The notes under the pieces were generated by a model. It did no database searches and was not told where the DNA came from. It worked only from the letters and a program-made list of their open reading frames with translations. A stretch of DNA of 64,000 nt. It comes from Zoogloea sp041914405. GTDB lineage: Bacteria; Pseudomonadota; Gammaproteobacteria; Burkholderiales; Rhodocyclaceae. The translations under genes were made by a program, and so were the position numbers. Position 1 is the stretch's first letter. Every line of letters starts with the position of its first letter. The stretch lies in NCBI RefSeq assembly GCF_041914405.1, contig NZ_JAYSDK010000003.1, positions 1 through 64,000 of the forward strand, given 5' to 3'. This document shows positions 1 through 10,529 of this stretch, in pieces.

Positions 1-736
1 TGCCGATGTTGGCGTTGATCTTCACGAGGAAGTTGCGGCCGATGATCATCGGCTCGGACTCGGGGTGGTTGATGTTGTTAGGGATGATGGCGCGGCCGCG
101 GGCGACTTCGGAACGCACGAATTCGGGGGTGATCTCGCCCGGGATGGCGGCGCCGAAGTCCTGGCCCTTGTGCTGGCGGGTCAGGAGGGCGGCCATCTTC
201 TCGCCCTGCGGGCCGGTGGCGCGCAGGCTCTCGAGGTAGGCGGCCCGATTCACGTTCTCGCGGATGGCGACGAATTCCATCTCCGGCGTGATGATCCCCT
301 GGCGGGCGTAGTGCATCTGGGAGACGTTGGCACCGGCCTTGGCACGGCGGGGCTTGCGGTGCAGGCCGGGGAAGCGCAGCTCGTCGAGTTTCGGATCGGC
401 GGCGCGGGCGCGGCCGAATTCGGAGGACAGGTCGGGCAGCACTTCGGTGTCGCCGCGCTCTTCGATCCAGCCCTGACGCAGGGCCGGCAGGCCGGAGCGG
501 ATGTCGATGCGGGCGGTCGGGTCGGTGTAGGGGCCGGAACAGTCGTAGACGAAGATCGGCGGGTTCTTCTCACCGCCGAAACCGGTCGGCGTATCGGCCT
601 GGGTGATCTCGCGCATCGGCACGCGGATGTCCGGGCGGGAGCCTTCGACGTGGATCTTGCGGGAATTGGGTAGCGGCGCAACGGCCGCTTCGTCCACATG
701 GGCGGACGCAGCGAGGAATTTGTCGGTGGCGTTCAT
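1..736 (-). CDS. thiC: Phosphomethylpyrimidine synthase ThiC (5' part; runs off the left edge)
   Basis: Radical-SAM enzyme of thiamine synthesis that converts aminoimidazole ribotide to the hydroxymethylpyrimidine phosphate moiety. Only the N-terminal ~245 residues are in the window. They begin MNATDKFLAASAHVDEA and contain the typical ThiC stretches IFVYDCSGPYTDP, GLPALRQGWIEERGD, MHYARQGIITPEMEFVAIREN, PEFVRSEVARGRAIIPNNINH and EPMIIGRNFLVKINANIG. The C-terminal CxxCxxxxC cluster motif lies outside the window. The ATG at 736 is preceded on the minus strand by a strong AAAGGAG ribosome binding site at 742-748. A TPP riboswitch precedes the gene, as is normal for thiC. Confidence 0.97.
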   Translation of the reverse strand, partial: MNATDKFLAASAHVDEAAVAPLPNSRKIHVEGSRPDIRVPMREITQADTPTGFGGEKNPPIFVYDCSGPYTDPTARIDIRSGLPALRQGWIEERGDTEVLPDLSSEFGRARAADPKLDELRFPGLHRKPRRAKAGANVSQMHYARQGIITPEMEFVAIRENVNRAAYLESLRATGPQGEKMAALLTRQHKGQDFGAAIPGEITPEFVRSEVARGRAIIPNNINHPESEPMIIGRNFLVKINANIG

Positions 737-739
737 GGA

Positions 740-787
740 GGCTCCTTTGGGGGAGGGCCGCCGGAAGAGGGAAAGGCGGCAGGAGCC
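740..787 (-). promoter_or_regulatory. Shine-Dalgarno-sequestering hairpin (TPP riboswitch expression platform)
   Basis: On the minus strand GGCTCCT (787-781) is perfectly complementary to AGGAGCC (746-740), which contains the thiC ribosome binding site. Nested inside, GCCGCC (780-775) pairs with GGCGGC (762-757). The 5' arm starts directly at the 3' end of the aptamer P1 stem. Closing P1 on TPP binding could therefore favour this hairpin and block translation. The pairing is seen directly; the mechanism is inferred from known THI-box riboswitches. Confidence 0.65.
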
Positions 788-872
788 ACGTTTCCCTACG
801 CCGGTACGACCCGGATCAGGTTCGGAGGGTAATTCTCAGCCGGGCGATCAAGCGCCGCGGCACCCCTAACGT
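788..872 (-). promoter_or_regulatory. TPP riboswitch (THI box) of thiC
   Basis: Read on the minus strand, the region carries the THI-box core in order: GGGGTGCC, then GGCTGAGA, then ACCCTCCGAACCTGATC, then GGGTCGTACCGGCGTAGGGAA. P1 can be formed by ACGTT at 872-868 and AACGT at 792-788. The element ends about 50 bases before the thiC start. Thiamine pyrophosphate binding to this aptamer represses thiC in most Gram-negative bacteria. Confidence 0.95.
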
Positions 873-1074
873 TTGTGCCGGCAAAGTACTGGAAGCCACA
901 GGTAAACGCAAGATTTGGCGGGATTTTCTGTCGATACCGGAGGCTTGGGGACGGTGGTCTGCAGGGGAAGAATCCGGCGGGAATGGCGCCATGCCTAAAG
1001 GTTTTGGCCATCCCGGCCGAAATAGCTAGCAATCGGCCACCCACTGGCCACGCATATTTCCCGGAGACGCAACC

Positions 1075-2520
1075 ATGCGCCATCGCATGCGAACCCTCGT
1101 AACCCTGCTGGCGTTAGCCGGTGTGACGTCCGCTCTGGCGGCCGACTGGCAGACTGTCGCATCCGACAAGAAGCGGACCATCGAGCTCGACCGCGCAAGC
1201 ATCCTGCAGTCCGATCCCGGCACCAAGGTAGCCTGGGGACGCATCGTTCTGTCGGAGGCTGAAGCCGCTGCTGCAGGCTACACGTCGGTGAAGGCGCTGA
1301 ATCGCTACGACTGCCGCAACCAGACTTTCGCCACGGTCAAGCGCGTCTATCTCGACGCCGACGCGATGGTCATCAAGGACGAGAAGGTCAAGGTCGAGAA
1401 AGACATGCAGGTGACGCCGGGCAGCGTGGATGAGCGCTTGTGGCGCGACGTCTGCAAGCCCGCAGGCGGGGTGGCCGACATCTCCCAGCTCGCCAAGACG
1501 GCGTCGAAAGCAGCCCAGACGGCCCAGGCTGGCAAGCCCGAGCTGCGTTCTGCGGATTATCGTCCGGCCAAGGGCGTCGACAAGCCGGTCACGACCCAGG
1601 TGGCGGAAGGCAAGGGTGAGCGCGGCGAGGAAATCACCCTGCCCATCAAGAAGAACCTTATCGACAAGCCCGCGCCGCCGGCCAAGACCGAAGCGGCGGA
1701 GAAGCCTGCCCGGGCCGAGGCCGCTCCGCCCGAGGTGCAACGGGTGCCGGTGTACATTCCGGCGCCACGCCCCAGGCCGCGGGTCGTACGGGCTCCGGTC
1801 CAGTATGTCGAGTCGCCGCGTCCGGTGGCGCTGGCGCATCACGAGATCCACTGGAGCTACGAGGGGGACAACGGCCCCCCGAATTGGGGTTCCCTCAAGC
1901 CAGAGTGGCAGTTGTGCGGAAATGGTGAGAGGCAGTCACCGATCGATATCCGTGAGGGCATCAAGGTCGATCTCGAGCCCATCCGCTTCGACTATCGGCT
2001 GTCCAATTTCCGCATTGTGGACAATGGTCACACCATCCAGGTGAATCTGGGGCAGGGCAACACGATGTCCGTGATGGGGCGCGTCTATGACCTAGTCCAG
2101 TTCCATTTCCATCGCCCGTCGGAAGAGCGCGTCAACGGGCGTGGCTTCGACATGGTGGTGCACCTGGTGCACAAGGATCTGGATGGCCGCTTGGCGGTGG
2201 TTGCCGTGCTGCTTGAGCGCGGCCAGGCCCACTCCTTGATCCAGACCCTGTGGAACAACCTGCCGCTGGAGAAGAACGTCGATTATTCGCCAGAGGGGGT
2301 CAGCATCGATCTGAACCAGTTCCTGCCGGAGAACCGCAGCTACTACACCTACATGGGCTCCCTGACCACGCCGCCGTGCAGTGAAGGTGTGCTGTGGATG
2401 GTGATGAAGCAGCCCCAGCCGGTGGCGGCAGAGCAGATTGCGATCTTCTCCCGCCTCTATCCGATGAACGCTCGACCGATCCAGTCGGTGCGTGGCCGAC
2501 TCATCAAGGAATCGCGTTGA
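1075..2520 (+). CDS. Exported alpha-carbonic anhydrase with an extra N-terminal domain
   Basis: Periplasmic zinc enzyme interconverting CO2 and bicarbonate. A signal peptide covers residues 1-23 (cleavage near SALAAD). Residues ~24-127 form a small domain resembling the surface-adhesin-E/CNP1-like exported domains (VASDKKRTIELDRASI, a Cys pair at 80 and 127). A Pro/Lys/Ala-rich linker follows to ~250. The alpha-CA domain runs from ~258 to 480, with HWSYEG, RQSPIDI, the zinc ligands H344 and H346 (QFHFHRPSEE) and H363 (HLVH), and SLTTPPCSEGV near the C-terminus. At 481 residues it is about twice the ordinary bacterial alpha-CA. It is a single gene facing a bidirectional terminator shared with the convergent ligase gene. 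The identity of the N-terminal domain is less certain. Confidence 0.93.
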   Translation: MRHRMRTLVTLLALAGVTSALAADWQTVASDKKRTIELDRASILQSDPGTKVAWGRIVLSEAEAAAAGYTSVKALNRYDCRNQTFATVKRVYLDADAMVIKDEKVKVEKDMQVTPGSVDERLWRDVCKPAGGVADISQLAKTASKAAQTAQAGKPELRSADYRPAKGVDKPVTTQVAEGKGERGEEITLPIKKNLIDKPAPPAKTEAAEKPARAEAAPPEVQRVPVYIPAPRPRPRVVRAPVQYVESPRPVALAHHEIHWSYEGDNGPPNWGSLKPEWQLCGNGERQSPIDIREGIKVDLEPIRFDYRLSNFRIVDNGHTIQVNLGQGNTMSVMGRVYDLVQFHFHRPSEERVNGRGFDMVVHLVHKDLDGRLAVVAVLLERGQAHSLIQTLWNNLPLEKNVDYSPEGVSIDLNQFLPENRSYYTYMGSLTTPPCSEGVLWMVMKQPQPVAAEQIAIFSRLYPMNARPIQSVRGRLIKESR

Positions 2521-2541
2521 TCTGAGAGCCCTGCGTCAATG

Positions 2542-2574
2542 AAAACAAAGCGGCCCGAGAGGCCGCTTTGTTTT
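2542..2574. terminator. Bidirectional rho-independent terminator
   Basis: A perfect 14-bp stem: AAAACAAAGCGGCC (2542-2555), loop CGAGA, GGCCGCTTTGTTTT (2561-2574). A-rich and T-rich flanks allow it to work in both directions. It lies 21 bases after the carbonic anhydrase stop and ahead of the end of the convergent O-ligase gene. Confidence 0.88.
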
Positions 2575-2638
2575 GTGTGCCCTGACGAATGTGCCCCGGT
2601 CGACTGGATCACAGTCCGTTGTGTCCGGAGCTGGTGGG

Positions 2639-3916
2639 TCAGGAGGGCTGCATTGCGACGGATGGGGTGGAGGATTCGGCTTTCTTGCCGTGGGCCTTCA
2701 GCCAATACCACGAGCTCACCACCACGACCATGATGTTGTAAGGAAGGTCGAAGTAGGCAAGGCTCAAGAAGGCGCCACCGACGCCATAGCCGATTAGCGA
2801 AACCTGACACATCCCCGCTAAGTGGAATAGCCAGAAAAGCTCTTTGTCATTCTTGGTCTCTTTTCGAATTCGCCCCGCCATGCTGTAGGCACCCAGCCAT
2901 ACGCCCAGGAAGAGGAACAGGCCGATATAGCCGTGCTCGCCCAGCACCGAGAAATAGATACTGTGGGCAACGTGGATGTCCATCGGGTTTGGCGCGTACA
3001 TTGCAAACGTCTCGGGTGTATAGGCTTCGTAGCCGGCACCAGTCAGACGGTGATTTGCGATGTTGATGGCCAGTTGCCATGCGTTGATACGCCCCATCGC
3101 AGAACCGTCAGCCTCATAGTTGTTGATCGTCTGCATCCGGTTTTCCCAGCTGGAGGGCATGAAGCCAACGAGCAGGGCGGCGAGCACCGCCACGAAGATG
3201 CCGGTGAGCAATTTGTGATCCGAGCGTAGCCACAGGGCGAACCCCATCGCGCAGATGGCCAGGAAGGCCCCGCGGGACTGGGTGCCCAGTGCCGCGATGG
3301 CGGAAAAGAGCATCATGGCCAGCAGGCCGCGCTTGATCCACTTGTTCGGGAAGGCGAGGCGCAGGTAATTCATCAGCGGGATGGTGATGATCAGTGCGGC
3401 CCCGAGCTCATTGTTGCCTTCGATAAAGCCGCCGGGCGGCCCCCAAACGCGTTGTGCACCACCGCTGGTAATGGTGAATACCCCCCCTTTCAGGCCATAA
3501 AAGCCGATCGAGATGACGTTCATCCAGATGAACAGCTCAATGTGCTTGCGCTCCTTCAGCGCGGCGAGTGCTACGAAGGTCATGATCTGGATCTTGAGGA
3601 CCTTCGTCAGCTGAACGATGGATTCAGTGGGATACAGGGAGGCGGCCGTGGTGATGCACATCCAACCCACGAAGAGCATCAGAAAGATGACCGGACGCGC
3701 CTTGGGCAATTCGAGCTTGTCCTTGGTGACGACGAGGGAGATCAGCGCGGCGGCGGCGGCGATGGCCGCAAAGGGCGCGTTATGGGCGAATCCATAGGCC
3801 AGCCGGTGAGGATTCATGATGCTGATCCACGTCCACAGGTTGACGGCGACGTAGGTATGCCGGACTGCGCTTGGCAATACGTAGAACAGGATCAGAACCA
3901 TTAACAGATCACGCAC
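2639..3916 (-). CDS. O-antigen ligase-like protein, exosortase-A-associated type
   Basis: Polytopic membrane protein of 425 residues with about ten hydrophobic segments and a large periplasmic loop near residues 200-300. It starts MRDLLMVLILFYVLPSAVRHTYVAVNLWTW and contains MNPHRLAYGFA, which resembles the putative O-glycosylation ligases that travel with exosortase A/PEP-CTERM clusters. Such WaaL/Wzy-like enzymes transfer lipid-linked glycans to an acceptor at the periplasmic face. The next gene upstream on the same strand, 119 bases away, is a flippase, consistent with a glycan assembly role. No exosortase or PEP-CTERM protein is in the window, so the acceptor is unknown. An O-antigen polymerase is the main alternative. 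Confidence 0.75.
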   Translation of the reverse strand: MRDLLMVLILFYVLPSAVRHTYVAVNLWTWISIMNPHRLAYGFAHNAPFAAIAAAAALISLVVTKDKLELPKARPVIFLMLFVGWMCITTAASLYPTESIVQLTKVLKIQIMTFVALAALKERKHIELFIWMNVISIGFYGLKGGVFTITSGGAQRVWGPPGGFIEGNNELGAALIITIPLMNYLRLAFPNKWIKRGLLAMMLFSAIAALGTQSRGAFLAICAMGFALWLRSDHKLLTGIFVAVLAALLVGFMPSSWENRMQTINNYEADGSAMGRINAWQLAINIANHRLTGAGYEAYTPETFAMYAPNPMDIHVAHSIYFSVLGEHGYIGLFLFLGVWLGAYSMAGRIRKETKNDKELFWLFHLAGMCQVSLIGYGVGGAFLSLAYFDLPYNIMVVVVSSWYWLKAHGKKAESSTPSVAMQPS

Positions 3917-4035
3917 GGCACACCTCTTGGAATTGCGTATCGGATTGATTCGGCAAAGGAGCCTGCTGGAGACAACATCGGGTTTGCATCGTGTTCAAGC
4001 TGTTTGGGGAGCAAGGGACCAAGCTGCGGTTCAAT

Positions 4036-5484
4036 CTAGCCTGGTTTGACGCGTGCGCGGAGTTTGGTCCAGGCACTGCTCAATTCCTCCCGGAGCGGGT
4101 GACCGGTCAGGATGGCCGCGCCGATGAAGCCGATTGATGCGCCCGTGCCGCCGAGCCCGACTGCAAGCAGGCTGTTTTCGGGGGCCAGCCCGAACTCCGC
4201 GACGACGATCAGGGGACCGATGGCCGAGGCCAGCGCAATCAGCGCACTGCGCCACAGGGCATCGAAGAGCTGGCTCCAGGAAAAGCCGACCACGGCCTTG
4301 AGCATGTGGATCCACACAGCGGCGCTGACGGCTGCCGTCAGCGTCATCGACCAGGCCAACAGGGTGACGCCAAGGGCCGCACCACCTACTGCCAGCACGA
4401 TGGTGGTGACGGAGGTGATGCCAGTGATCATCAGCATGCGGCCGGCCTGCCCGGAGGCTGTCAGCGCGGCAGCGCCAAGTGTGACGGGAGCGACAAACAT
4501 GTTGCCGATCGCCAGAATCCGTGCGAGGTCGACGGAGTCATCCCACTGGGTGCCATACAGGACGTGGGTGATCGGATGCGCGAGCAGGATCAGGACGAGG
4601 CAGAACGACCATCCCAGGGCGCAGATGTAGGCGTTGGCCTTCAGAAAAGCCTCGGTGAATTGGCCGTGTTCCCGACGTTGCCGGGCAAAACCGGACATTG
4701 CGACAGTGATGATGGGGTCGGTGATCAGCCGGTTGAAGATGGCCACGAGGCCGCTGGCGCGGGAGTAGAAGCCGACGGCAGCCATGTTCTGCATCTTGCC
4801 AAGCAGGAGTTCGGGGGCGTTGCTGCTCAGGGTGTTCAGCAGGGACGTGGAGGTCAGCTTGCCGCCGAATGACAGCACGCGCCGGATTTCGCTGGTCCCC
4901 GGAATCCACGGAAAGGACTTGGGGCGGAAGTAGATGGAGGTGAGCGCGCTCACCAGCGTCGTCGCGAACATGCCCAGGGCCAGGCTGATGGGGCCGTAGC
5001 CCTGCCAGGCCAGCGTGAGCGAGACGACGGTGCCGGTCATGGTCCCGGAAAAGCGGATCAACGCGATCGAGTCGAAGCGCATTTCCCGGATCAGGTAGGC
5101 GTAGGTCAAGGAGCCGAAGGGGTTGATGGCGTAATTGAGCGCGATGACGAACATGATGTCGCGCATCTTCGGTTCTCCGTAAAAGGCGGAGACGGGTACC
5201 GCGGCAAGCAGGATGATCAGCGCAAGGCCGAGGCCGAGGCCCAGCTGCACCGCCCATACTGCACGGACGCGGGCCGTGGTCAGCTCCTTTTCCTGGACCA
5301 GATATTCGCCGGCGCCCAGATCGCGAACCGTGCTGAGAAAGGCCAGCAACACCATCGTTACCGAGAAGACGCCCAGCTCGCCAGGTGTGAGGAGACGCGC
5401 AATGATCATCGACGAGACCATGCCAATGGCGTGGCTGGCGTAGCGGTCGAGAAACGAGAAGGCGAGGGCTTTGCGTGTGGACAA
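4036..5484 (-). CDS. Oligosaccharide flippase (Wzx/PST-type lipopolysaccharide exporter)
   Basis: A 482-residue integral membrane protein with about 12-14 hydrophobic segments. The N-terminus MSTRKALAFSFLDRYASHAI, followed by IIARLLTPGELGVFSV and DLGAGEYLVQEKE, is characteristic of the polysaccharide biosynthesis/MATE-like flippase family (RfbX/Wzx, MVF superfamily). These proteins translocate undecaprenyl-linked oligosaccharides across the inner membrane. It lies upstream of, and probably is co-transcribed with, the O-ligase-like gene. No glycosyltransferase is adjacent here; the sugar genes lie about 50 kb away at 54-64 kb. Confidence 0.85.
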   Translation of the reverse strand: MSTRKALAFSFLDRYASHAIGMVSSMIIARLLTPGELGVFSVTMVLLAFLSTVRDLGAGEYLVQEKELTTARVRAVWAVQLGLGLGLALIILLAAVPVSAFYGEPKMRDIMFVIALNYAINPFGSLTYAYLIREMRFDSIALIRFSGTMTGTVVSLTLAWQGYGPISLALGMFATTLVSALTSIYFRPKSFPWIPGTSEIRRVLSFGGKLTSTSLLNTLSSNAPELLLGKMQNMAAVGFYSRASGLVAIFNRLITDPIITVAMSGFARQRREHGQFTEAFLKANAYICALGWSFCLVLILLAHPITHVLYGTQWDDSVDLARILAIGNMFVAPVTLGAAALTASGQAGRMLMITGITSVTTIVLAVGGAALGVTLLAWSMTLTAAVSAAVWIHMLKAVVGFSWSQLFDALWRSALIALASAIGPLIVVAEFGLAPENSLLAVGLGGTGASIGFIGAAILTGHPLREELSSAWTKLRARVKPG

Positions 5485-5626
5485 GGGAGCGACAGGGGTA
5501 GGTGTTCAGCCGGGCACCAAGTTTAGCCGAGTCGGCGCTACGCTTTTGCGAAAAACTGCCGTTTGCACGTCATTGCAGCCTGCATAGCAGGGCGGCTGTG
5601 ACGCTGTGCGCGACGCTGGCCCGGTG

Positions 5627-8221
<2,595 letters not shown>

Positions 8222-8489
8222 TGTGTGCTGCTTTCGGGTTATGGCTGGGTGGGCGTCGGTTGCCGTACCTGCATTGAAAACTGAATGGAATATACATAAA
8301 GGATGAGGGCTTGCGCAGGAAGGAAGTCACTGCGATATGGCGAAAGTACTGAATGCCCATAATGGGTATTGGCGATGGTGTGGCAGCAAGCGGTCGGGTG
8401 CCTGGCGGCGCGGGGTTGGCGATCCCGGGCTGGACGGTTGTGTTGGGCCTCGGCAATGTCGGGCCATCGTCTGAAAGGAGGGACCTCGG

Positions 8490-9707
8490 ATGGATTCCAG
8501 CAGCAAGGCGGATCGTGCGTTGGGGGCGGTGGCGGGGCGGATTCCGCGTGGCATCTGGGCGCTGGGGCTGGTGTCGATGCTGATGGACATCTCGTCCGAG
8601 ATGATCCATGCGCTGCTGCCGGTCTATCTGGTGTCGGTGATGGGAGCATCGATGCTCGCGGTCGGCTTCATCGAAGGGGTCGCCGAGGCAACCGCGGCAA
8701 TCACCAAGGTGTTTTCGGGGGCGCTGTCCGACTGGCTCGGTCGGCGCAAGCTGCTGGCCGCGCTGGGCTACGGCCTGGCGGCGTTCACCAAGCCGGTGTT
8801 CCCGCTGGCCGGGACGCTCGGCTGGGTGGTGGCGGCCCGTTTTGTGGACCGCATCGGAAAGGGCATCCGCGGTGCGCCGCGGGACGCGCTGATCGCCGAT
8901 CTGGCACCGCCGGAGCTGCGCGGGGCGGCTTTCGGGCTGCGCCAGTCCCTCGATACCGCCGGCGGCTTCATCGGCCCGCTGCTGGCGATCGGCCTGATGG
9001 GGCTGACCGGCGACAACATTCCGCTGGTGTTCTGGTTCGCGGTGATCCCGGCCTTCGCGTCCTTCGCGGTGATCCTGCTGGCCGTGCACGACGCGCCGCG
9101 GAATGAGATCCATAAACCGCGCATACCCTTGTCGCGGGCCGAGCTGGCGCGCCTGCCGGCTTTCTACTGGGGCATCGTAGCGCTCTCCGCGGTATTCACG
9201 CTGGCCCGCTTCAGCGAGGCCTTCCTGGTGCTACGGGCGCAGGAGGTTGGTGTGACGCTGATTTATGTACCGGCGGTGCTGGTGGTGATGAACGTGGTGT
9301 ATTTCCTGTCCTGCTACCCGATCGGCGTGCTGGCCGACCGTTGCCACCGGGGCATGCTGCTGACGCTGGGCCTGGCCGTGCTGGTGCTGGCCGATCTGGC
9401 GCTGGGGGTGGTCGATGGGCTGCCCGGCTTCGTGCTGGGACTGGTGCTGTGGGGGCTGCACATGGGCATGACCCAGGGCCTGCTGGCGACACTGGTGGCC
9501 GATGCTGCGCCGGCCGAGTTGCGGGGCACGGCCTTTGGCGTCTTCAACTTGGTCGGCGGCCTCGCGCTGCTAGCCGCCAGCGTAATTGCCGGCGGCCTGT
9601 GGGATGCCTTCGGCTCCCGCGCGACCTTCCTGGCCGGTGCCCTGTGTGCGGGGCTGGCCTTGCTGGGCGCCTTGCCACTGCTGCGCCACCGGTCGCCAGC
9701 CGGCTGA
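8490..9707 (+). CDS. Major facilitator superfamily permease
   Basis: A 405-residue, 12-segment MFS transporter. The cytoplasmic loop 2-3 signature is visible as GALSDWLGRRKLLAALGYG, and RFVDRIGKGIRGAPRDALIAD follows TM4, a pattern seen in uncharacterised prokaryotic drug/metabolite MFS proteins. The second half repeats the motif as PIGVLADRCHRGMLLTLG. The start is preceded by a GGAGGGAC ribosome binding site. It stands alone on the plus strand, divergent from the hybrid kinase and convergent with the six-gene operon that follows. The substrate cannot be told from sequence. Confidence 0.9.
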   Translation: MDSSSKADRALGAVAGRIPRGIWALGLVSMLMDISSEMIHALLPVYLVSVMGASMLAVGFIEGVAEATAAITKVFSGALSDWLGRRKLLAALGYGLAAFTKPVFPLAGTLGWVVAARFVDRIGKGIRGAPRDALIADLAPPELRGAAFGLRQSLDTAGGFIGPLLAIGLMGLTGDNIPLVFWFAVIPAFASFAVILLAVHDAPRNEIHKPRIPLSRAELARLPAFYWGIVALSAVFTLARFSEAFLVLRAQEVGVTLIYVPAVLVVMNVVYFLSCYPIGVLADRCHRGMLLTLGLAVLVLADLALGVVDGLPGFVLGLVLWGLHMGMTQGLLATLVADAAPAELRGTAFGVFNLVGGLALLAASVIAGGLWDAFGSRATFLAGALCAGLALLGALPLLRHRSPAG

Positions 9708-9720
9708 CCGCGCGTCGGCG

Positions 9721-9861
9721 TCAGAAGCACATGGCCAGAATTTCGCGGTACAGCCAGTCGTAGCCGGCCATGCCGCAGGCGGCGGCCAGCGCGCACAGGG
9801 TGTAATCCACCAGGCGGCTGCGCCAGGCCGGGGCGGTGGCGGGGGCGGCCCGGGTGTTCAT
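9721..9861 (-). CDS. 46-residue microprotein, last gene of the hemolysin-like/oxidase operon
   Basis: A short reading frame whose ATG (9861) overlaps the TGA of the TPR gene by the ATGA arrangement used at most junctions of this operon, which suggests translational coupling. The predicted product begins MNTRAAPATAPAWRSR, followed by a moderately hydrophobic stretch (LVDYTLCALAAACGMAGYDW) and ends REILAMCF. This gives a basic N-terminus, one possible membrane helix and three cysteines. I do not recognise a family. It could be a small membrane partner of the operon enzymes, or a fortuitous frame; the overlap and position favour a real gene. Confidence 0.55.
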   Translation of the reverse strand: MNTRAAPATAPAWRSRLVDYTLCALAAACGMAGYDWLYREILAMCF

Positions 9862-10520
9862 CTGGCGGCCAGCTTGTCGGCGTGCTTGCTGCGGATTTCG
9901 TCGAGCAGGGTCTGCACGTCTTTGTGGCGGCCGGCATCCGCATCTTCGCGGCCGGGGCGAGGCGGGGCTGCGAGGGCTTGCTGCAGATGCTCGACGGCGG
10001 CGGCGTAGTCGCCCTTGTCGGCCAGGTAGTCGGCGTAGAAGTAGTGGGCGTCGATGCCCTTCGGGTTCATCTTCAGCGCCGTGTCCAGATACTTGCGGGC
10101 CCGCTCCTTGTCGCCGAAACCGATCGGCCAGCCCGGCACCTTGGCGTAGAGGCTGCCGAGACTGGTGTAGACGGAACCGTGGAGCGTTTGCGGGTCGATC
10201 TTCTCGGCGGCCAGCAGCAGGTCGCGGGCCTGCTTGGCGGCAGACAACGCACCGAGGCCGCCGTTGGCCTTGGCGTAGCTGGCCAGCACAATGGCTTCCC
10301 AGACCATCGGCTGGGGTTTGCCGGGCTCCGCGACGACCAGCTTGTCGGCCTGCTCGGCGAGCTCCTTGAAGGCTTTCTCGTGCTCCTTGGTCGGGGCCTG
10401 GTAGTTGATGCGCGCCCAGCGGTGGGCGATGTCGGCGACGGAAGGTTCGAGCTTGCCGTCATCGGCCAGCGCGGTGGCGGACAGCAGGGCGAGCAGCAGG
10501 GTGGCGAGGGGTTTCTTCAT
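9858..10520 (-). CDS. Exported tetratricopeptide-repeat protein
   Basis: 220 residues with a signal peptide (MKKPLATLLLALLSATALADD, cleavage after ALA). The mature part is helical with TPR-like units, clearest at ~145-195 (ARKYLDTALKMNPKGIDAHYFYADYLADKGDYAAAVEHLQQAL). No lipobox is present, so it is probably soluble in the periplasm. It lies 9 bases after the SDR gene and overlaps the microprotein gene by 4 bases. TPR proteins usually act as scaffolds; what it would assemble here is unknown. It may mark an envelope or lipid destination for the operon product. Confidence 0.8.
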   Translation of the reverse strand: MKKPLATLLLALLSATALADDGKLEPSVADIAHRWARINYQAPTKEHEKAFKELAEQADKLVVAEPGKPQPMVWEAIVLASYAKANGGLGALSAAKQARDLLLAAEKIDPQTLHGSVYTSLGSLYAKVPGWPIGFGDKERARKYLDTALKMNPKGIDAHYFYADYLADKGDYAAAVEHLQQALAAPPRPGREDADAGRHKDVQTLLDEIRSKHADKLAAR

Positions 10521-10529
10521 GAGGGGCTC

